This document shows positions 6,062 through 9,638 of a stretch of DNA of 9,638 nucleotides, piece by piece; position 1 is the stretch's first letter, and the number at the start of each line of letters is the position of its first letter. The position numbers were made by a program, and so were the translations under genes. Source of the DNA: Candidatus Atribacteria bacterium (GTDB lineage: Bacteria > Atribacterota > JALVIU01); contig JALVIU010000271.1 in assembly GCA_027028665.1 (NCBI GenBank), positions 1 through 9,638 on the forward strand, written 5' to 3'. The notes beneath the pieces were generated by a model that saw nothing but the letters and a program-made list of their open reading frames with translations, was not told the origin of the DNA and made no database searches.

Positions 6062-7375
6062 CTATTTAGATGCCTCTTCCTTAAAAGCCTTGTCTAACGC
6101 TTGTTGCACTTCGTTTTGTGCATCTCTCAAAGCTTGCTCAGGTGTCTTTTTTCCATAGATTGCATCATTCCATGCCTCTGTGAGTTTATCCCACAAAAGC
6201 GCACCTACAGGAATAACTGGGCGACAGTGTGCATTTGGACCACTGAATAGATCGTAGAATAATTTCTGTCTTGGATCTTTTTTTGCAAGAGCCTCTGTTG
6301 CTGCTTTTAAAGCTGCAAAATGAGAGGTTTTTTCAGCATATATTTCTTCTCCATGTGTAACCATCCATACCAGGAACTTAGCTGCTTCCTTAGGATGCTT
6401 TGCTCCTTTTGGGATAACCAAACTCCATCCGCCTGCCCATGTACTATTCTTTTCTCCCCCTTCCGGATAAGGAATTGGCGCAATCCCATATTCAAATCCC
6501 TTTGGAGCAAAGGCGTCAAGTTGACTTATAAGCCAGTTTCCATCAACTCTCATTGCTTCTTTGCTTATCATAAATGGATCTACAGGAACAGAACCACCCC
6601 TGTATGAAGAGAAGAATGCATCTATATTTTTTATTCCGTATTTTTTAGCATATCCCACTTCCCATTTAAGTGCAGCCAGGATCTTTGGATCATCTGCAAA
6701 TACAAGTTTTTTTGTCGCAGGATCGTAGAACTTTCCACCAAACGCCCAACCCCATGTATAGTGCCATCCCTGGCCTCTCCATGGAACAAAACCTATTTGC
6801 AAAACCCTATTACCCTTAATCATGGTAAGTTTTGCTGCATATTCATCCAGTTCTTTTATAGTTGTAGGAGGCTTATTTGGGTCAAGTCCTGCCTTCTTAA
6901 AAAGTGTTTTGTTATAGTAAAGAACACGTGCATCTGTATCCCAGGGTAAGGCATAGAGTTTGCCTTTATAAGTTGCCTCTTTTATTGTAAAATCAAAAAA
7001 CTTTGCCTTTAACGCAGGTATATCTACTCCAAGCTCTTCTAAGTAATCCTGCAATGGCTCCAAAACACCAAAATGTGCCCTTTGTGCTACTGTGAATCTA
7101 TCAAGATAATAGACATCTGGACCAGTACCTGCAGCAACTGCTGTCATAAGTTTTGTAACTTCTGTCTCATGCCCTGGAACCAAAACAACTTTCACATGGA
7201 TATCTTTATGGGTGCTATTAAACTTTGCCACTGCCTCTTCTATAGCAGATTTGGAGACCTTGTCAACTATACAATGCCAGAAAGTAACCTGAACAGGTTC
7301 AGAAGCATATGCAAAGATTCCAAATACACCTAAGAGCAAAGCAGACAATAAGATACTTGCAAATAACTTTTTCAT
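6062..7375 (-). CDS. CUT1 ABC transporter periplasmic sugar-binding protein (437 aa)
   Basis: This is the extracytoplasmic receptor of the second sugar importer. A signal peptide (MKKLFASILL, then a hydrophobic run to F-A-Y-A) should be cleaved after Ala24; there is no lipobox Cys, so a soluble periplasmic protein is expected. Family-1 binding-protein features include VTFWHCIVD just after cleavage, HVKVVLVPGH, MTAVAAGTGPDVYYLD, GKLYALPWDTDARVLYYNK and WAGGWSLVIPKGAKHPKEAA. Length is typical. The frame stays open to an upstream ATG at 7405, but the start at 7375 is preferred: an AAGGAGGG-type ribosome binding site (7382-7389) stands 6-7 nt before it, inside the would-be extension, and the extension would spoil the signal peptide. 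It is the last gene of an operon with two permeases and a probable GH38 enzyme, so mannose-containing oligosaccharides are a reasonable but unproven ligand. Confidence 0.92.
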   Translation of the reverse strand: MKKLFASILLSALLLGVFGIFAYASEPVQVTFWHCIVDKVSKSAIEEAVAKFNSTHKDIHVKVVLVPGHETEVTKLMTAVAAGTGPDVYYLDRFTVAQRAHFGVLEPLQDYLEELGVDIPALKAKFFDFTIKEATYKGKLYALPWDTDARVLYYNKTLFKKAGLDPNKPPTTIKELDEYAAKLTMIKGNRVLQIGFVPWRGQGWHYTWGWAFGGKFYDPATKKLVFADDPKILAALKWEVGYAKKYGIKNIDAFFSSYRGGSVPVDPFMISKEAMRVDGNWLISQLDAFAPKGFEYGIAPIPYPEGGEKNSTWAGGWSLVIPKGAKHPKEAAKFLVWMVTHGEEIYAEKTSHFAALKAATEALAKKDPRQKLFYDLFSGPNAHCRPVIPVGALLWDKLTEAWNDAIYGKKTPEQALRDAQNEVQQALDKAFKEEASK

Positions 7376-7381
7376 TTTAAA

Positions 7382-7389
7382 CCCTCCTT
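7382..7389 (-). promoter_or_regulatory. Ribosome binding site that decides the binding-protein start
   Basis: Read on the minus strand, AGGAGGGT lies 6 nt before the ATG at 7375. It is the reason for choosing this start over the in-frame ATG at 7405, which has no such site. Confidence 0.85.
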
Positions 7390-7478
7390 TTTTAATAAAA
7401 TTCATCTAACTATTCTATTTTTATAGCCACCCCCTCTTTATACCACCTCCTTTCAGCTGTTTTCTAAGCTATTTTAGA

Positions 7479-8309
7479 TCAACCCTTTATTCCAGATAGC
7501 TTAATTCCCTCAATGAGATACTTCTGGGTAAATATAAACAGAATTATTGAAGGGATTATTGCCATGGTAGCTGCAGCCATCATCCAATTCCAGTGGGTGC
7601 CATATCTATTTAAAAATTGAGGTAATCCAAGTGCTAATGGATATTTACTTTCATCAGTAAGATAAATTAAAGGACCCAAATAGTTATTCCATGATCCGAT
7701 AAAGGTAAAGAGAGAAATTAAAAACAGAACAGGCTTAGCAAGTGGAAGCATTACCTTTAGATATATTTTAAACTCACTTGCCCCATCTACCCTTGCTGCG
7801 TCTAAAAGTTCATCTGGGATAGTCTGGAAGAATTGCCTTATAAGAAAGATATACAATGGCATTCCAAAAAAGGATGGAACAATAAGAGGAAGAAATGTAT
7901 TAAGCCATCCCAGTTTCTGAAAAATAATAAATTGAGGGATCATAGTTACTGCAAAGGGTAACATTATTGTGCCTATCATTATATAGAAGAAAAAGTCTCT
8001 TCCCCACCACTTGATTTTTGAAAAACTATATGCTACAAGAGGACAAGAGATCAATGTCCCTACAACGGTTCCTACACTTATAATTAAACTATTTGCAAAA
8101 TATCTCATAAATGGGAAATAATTCAATGCCTGGATATAATTTGAAAAAACAGGTGGTATAGGAATAAGAACGGGCGGAAAGGCATAAAGATCCTGATCTG
8201 CCTTAAGCGATGTAGAGAGCATCCACAAAAATGGAAGCATATAAACAATAGTAACAGCTATCAAAATGAATCTCACAGAATTTAAGTATAATATATTGTG
8301 TTTTCTCAT
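7479..8309 (-). CDS. CUT1 ABC transporter permease, MalG-like
   Basis: This is an inner-membrane permease subunit of the second importer, 276 aa. Hydrophobic segments lie at about 10-31, 70-96, 105-130, 138-158, 189-210 and 242-262. The early segment MLPFLWMLSTSLK (24-36) and the tail QKYLIEGIKLSGIKG (262-276) are typical of the MalG side. The EAA loop reads DAARVDGASEFKIYLKVMLP (170-189); Asp in place of the first Glu is a common variant, and the key Gly175 is present. The ATG at 8309 follows GGAGG by 6 nt. The gene starts 14 bp after the partner permease stop. The binding-protein gene follows after about 100 bp that hold an orphan Shine-Dalgarno-like site but no gene I can support. Confidence 0.94.
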   Translation of the reverse strand: MRKHNILYLNSVRFILIAVTIVYMLPFLWMLSTSLKADQDLYAFPPVLIPIPPVFSNYIQALNYFPFMRYFANSLIISVGTVVGTLISCPLVAYSFSKIKWWGRDFFFYIMIGTIMLPFAVTMIPQFIIFQKLGWLNTFLPLIVPSFFGMPLYIFLIRQFFQTIPDELLDAARVDGASEFKIYLKVMLPLAKPVLFLISLFTFIGSWNNYLGPLIYLTDESKYPLALGLPQFLNRYGTHWNWMMAAATMAIIPSIILFIFTQKYLIEGIKLSGIKG

Positions 8310-8323
8310 CTCATACCTCCAAC

Positions 8324-9199
8324 TTATCTACTTGTGCCGTAAAATGCCCATCTTGCCGAGGTTTTAAATATAATAATTACAAGGACAAGAGAGATCAAAA
8401 ATAATATCCACGCCATAGCAGAAGCAATACCCATATTCATATAGCTAAAGGCATGCCTATAGAGATACATGACATAAGAAAGGGATGCATTTGCAGGACC
8501 TCCTCCAGTCATTATTTGAGGAAGATCAAAGATCTGAAGTGCACCTATAGTAGCTGTTATCATATAATACAGTGTAGCTGGGGAGATTAAGGGTAAAGTT
8601 ATCTTCCAAAACATTTTCCATTTATTTGCACCATCAAGCATAGCAGCTTCATAAAGTTCTTTTGGTATATCGTTTATAGCCGCCATAAATATGAGTGTAG
8701 CACCACCTACACCCCACTGAGATATAAGCACTATGGTAAATTTTACCCACTTCTCATCATTGAGCCACATCGGACCATTTATACCTAAAAAAGAAAGGAG
8801 GCCATTTACCAATCCATAATAAGGACTAAAAAACCAGAGTGCAATAGTGGCAAAAGCATACACAGGTACTATTGTAGGGAGATATATCATAGACCTATAA
8901 AAATATCTTTCTCGTAACGGTTGTACTAACAAAAGAGCAAGTGTTATAGCAAGCACTAAACCTATAGGAACAAGTCCGATGGTATACCATGCGGTGTTAA
9001 TAAGACCTTTTAAAAATAATTGATCTTTAAAAAGTTTGGCATAATTCGCAAAGCCTACCCACTTTGGAGGAAGGGTAACATGGTATTCTGTAAAACTAAA
9101 AAACAAAGATGCAATTATAGGATACAGGGTAAAGACCAAAAATCCTATTATCCAGGGAGATGCAAAGAGCAATCCTAATAAATTTTGTTTTCTTTTCAT
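8324..9199 (-). CDS. CUT1 ABC transporter permease, MalF-like
   Basis: This is the partner permease of the second importer, 291 aa. Hydrophobic segments lie at about 10-34, 67-93, 103-125, 153-174, 202-224 and 258-278. MalF-type features are LLFASPWIIGFLVFTLYP (10-27), WVGFANYAKLF (47-57), GPMWLND (142-148), the canonical EAA loop EAAMLDGANKWKMFWKITLP (184-203) with Gly190, and FDLPQIMTGGGPANAS (224-239). The ATG at 9199 follows AGGAGAGG, which sits just after the stop of the upstream GH38-like gene, 19 bp away, so the genes are co-transcribed. No ATPase gene is seen in the visible part of the operon. Confidence 0.94.
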   Translation of the reverse strand: MKRKQNLLGLLFASPWIIGFLVFTLYPIIASLFFSFTEYHVTLPPKWVGFANYAKLFKDQLFLKGLINTAWYTIGLVPIGLVLAITLALLLVQPLRERYFYRSMIYLPTIVPVYAFATIALWFFSPYYGLVNGLLSFLGINGPMWLNDEKWVKFTIVLISQWGVGGATLIFMAAINDIPKELYEAAMLDGANKWKMFWKITLPLISPATLYYMITATIGALQIFDLPQIMTGGGPANASLSYVMYLYRHAFSYMNMGIASAMAWILFLISLVLVIIIFKTSARWAFYGTSR

Positions 9200-9218
9200 A
9201 GCCTCATCCTCTCCTTTT

Positions 9219-9638
9219 TTAAATATGAAACAAAAAAGTATCTATTTTAGCGGGTTTAATGTCTAAGATTACATCTCTGCCTTTTCTTTTCTCTACAAAG
9301 GGAACCTCTCTCATATTAGACTCATAAATTTTTGTCTCTAAAGGAAAAGAAATCTGCACCTTTTTTTCTATTTCCGATTGATTATGAGCTCTAAGGACAA
9401 CACCTTCTCCATCCTGGGAAACTTTAAGTGCAGATAAGAAAATACCTCTTTCAAAATCAAATTCAGAGATCATATAAGACACTCTTTCCCTTTCAGGAAA
9501 AGGCATAATTGCTACAGGTTCATAGAGAAAATCTCTGGTTCTTTCATACACCTCTTCCTTTTTTCCATCCTTTAGGAGGATAAAGGAATAGGTGTACTGA
9601 TATGTTCCTATACATTGAGCATCAGGTGTTGGCATAGG
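9219..9638 (-). CDS. C-terminal part of a probable GH38 alpha-mannosidase (cut by window edge)
   Basis: Only the last 139 codons are visible; the frame is open at position 9638, so the Met at 9635 is internal. The fragment starts PMPTPDAQCIGTYQYTYSF, a segment I recognise from the C-terminal beta-sandwich region of GH38 alpha-mannosidases and mannosylglycerate hydrolases. It goes on with GEGVVLRAHNQSEIEKKVQI and closes with KPAKIDTFLFHI, matching the 'LRxxN' strand and the 'xKIxT' end of that family. The catalytic domain is outside the window, so activity cannot be checked. No secretion signal can be assessed either. The place directly upstream of two sugar permeases suggests a cytoplasmic enzyme that hydrolyses imported mannosides. 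An alternative is another large glycosidase with a similar beta-sandwich. Confidence 0.72.
   Translation of the reverse strand, partial: PMPTPDAQCIGTYQYTYSFILLKDGKKEEVYERTRDFLYEPVAIMPFPERERVSYMISEFDFERGIFLSALKVSQDGEGVVLRAHNQSEIEKKVQISFPLETKIYESNMREVPFVEKRKGRDVILDIKPAKIDTFLFHI

Noticed and set aside
7376-7405. Ten-residue N-terminal extension of the 437-aa binding protein from the ATG at 7405
   Set aside because: The ribosome binding site lies inside the extension, which would also put polar residues before the signal peptide. The start at 7375 is preferred.
7400-7478. Separate promoter for the binding-protein gene near TATAAA motifs in the gap
   Set aside because: TATAAA-like -10 boxes exist, but no acceptable -35 lies 16-18 nt upstream of either one.

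Overview
The window looks like an AT-rich thermophilic bacterium, most likely Dictyoglomus or a close relative. The pointers are heavy ATA/AGA/AAA codon use, Lys/Glu-rich proteins, the gene order yicC-remA-gmk, and several ATPase-less sugar ABC transport operons. This assignment comes from recognition of sequence style and gene order, not from a database match. Both substrate-binding proteins have plain signal peptides with no lipobox cysteine, which fits a cell with an outer membrane and a periplasm.

Region 1 (1-1247, minus strand) is a housekeeping operon read leftward: yicC (YicC-type endoribonuclease family), remA (DUF370 DNA-binding regulator) and the first codons of gmk (guanylate kinase). 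The genes are tightly packed, and remA overlaps gmk. A near-consensus promoter ends 6 nt before the yicC ATG, so the yicC message is probably leaderless.

Region 2 (1248-1553) is a 306-bp divergent intergenic region. It holds the yicC promoter, a promoter for the rightward sugar operon, and an unusual set of nested inverted repeats that share one centre near 1406.

Region 3 (1554-4870, plus strand) is a CUT1-type carbohydrate ABC importer: a 517-aa periplasmic binding protein, then two permeases overlapping by ATGA. A strong terminator hairpin sits between the binding protein and the permeases and probably sets high binding-protein to permease stoichiometry. The first permease lacks the conserved glycine of the EAA loop.

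Region 4 (4899-6006, minus strand) is a GntR-headed, LacI-sensor transcription regulator (AraR-like architecture). It is convergent with region 3, and the two gene ends share a hairpin. Its promoter lies inside a 49-bp dyad with 16-bp perfect arms, suggesting autorepression.

Region 5 (6005-9638, minus strand) is a second carbohydrate operon read leftward: the C-terminus of a probable GH38 alpha-mannosidase (cut by the window edge), two CUT1 permeases and a 437-aa binding protein, closed by a strong terminator. The set suggests import of mannose-containing oligosaccharides followed by hydrolysis in the cytoplasm. Neither importer has its own ATPase in the window, so both probably share an MsmX/MalK-type ATPase encoded elsewhere. 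The regulator is placed to control one or both importers, but its target is not proven by the sequence.

I saw no tRNA, rRNA, CRISPR array or insertion sequence. The least explained element is the nested dyad structure at 1357-1455, together with its weak resemblance to the dyad at the regulator promoter.
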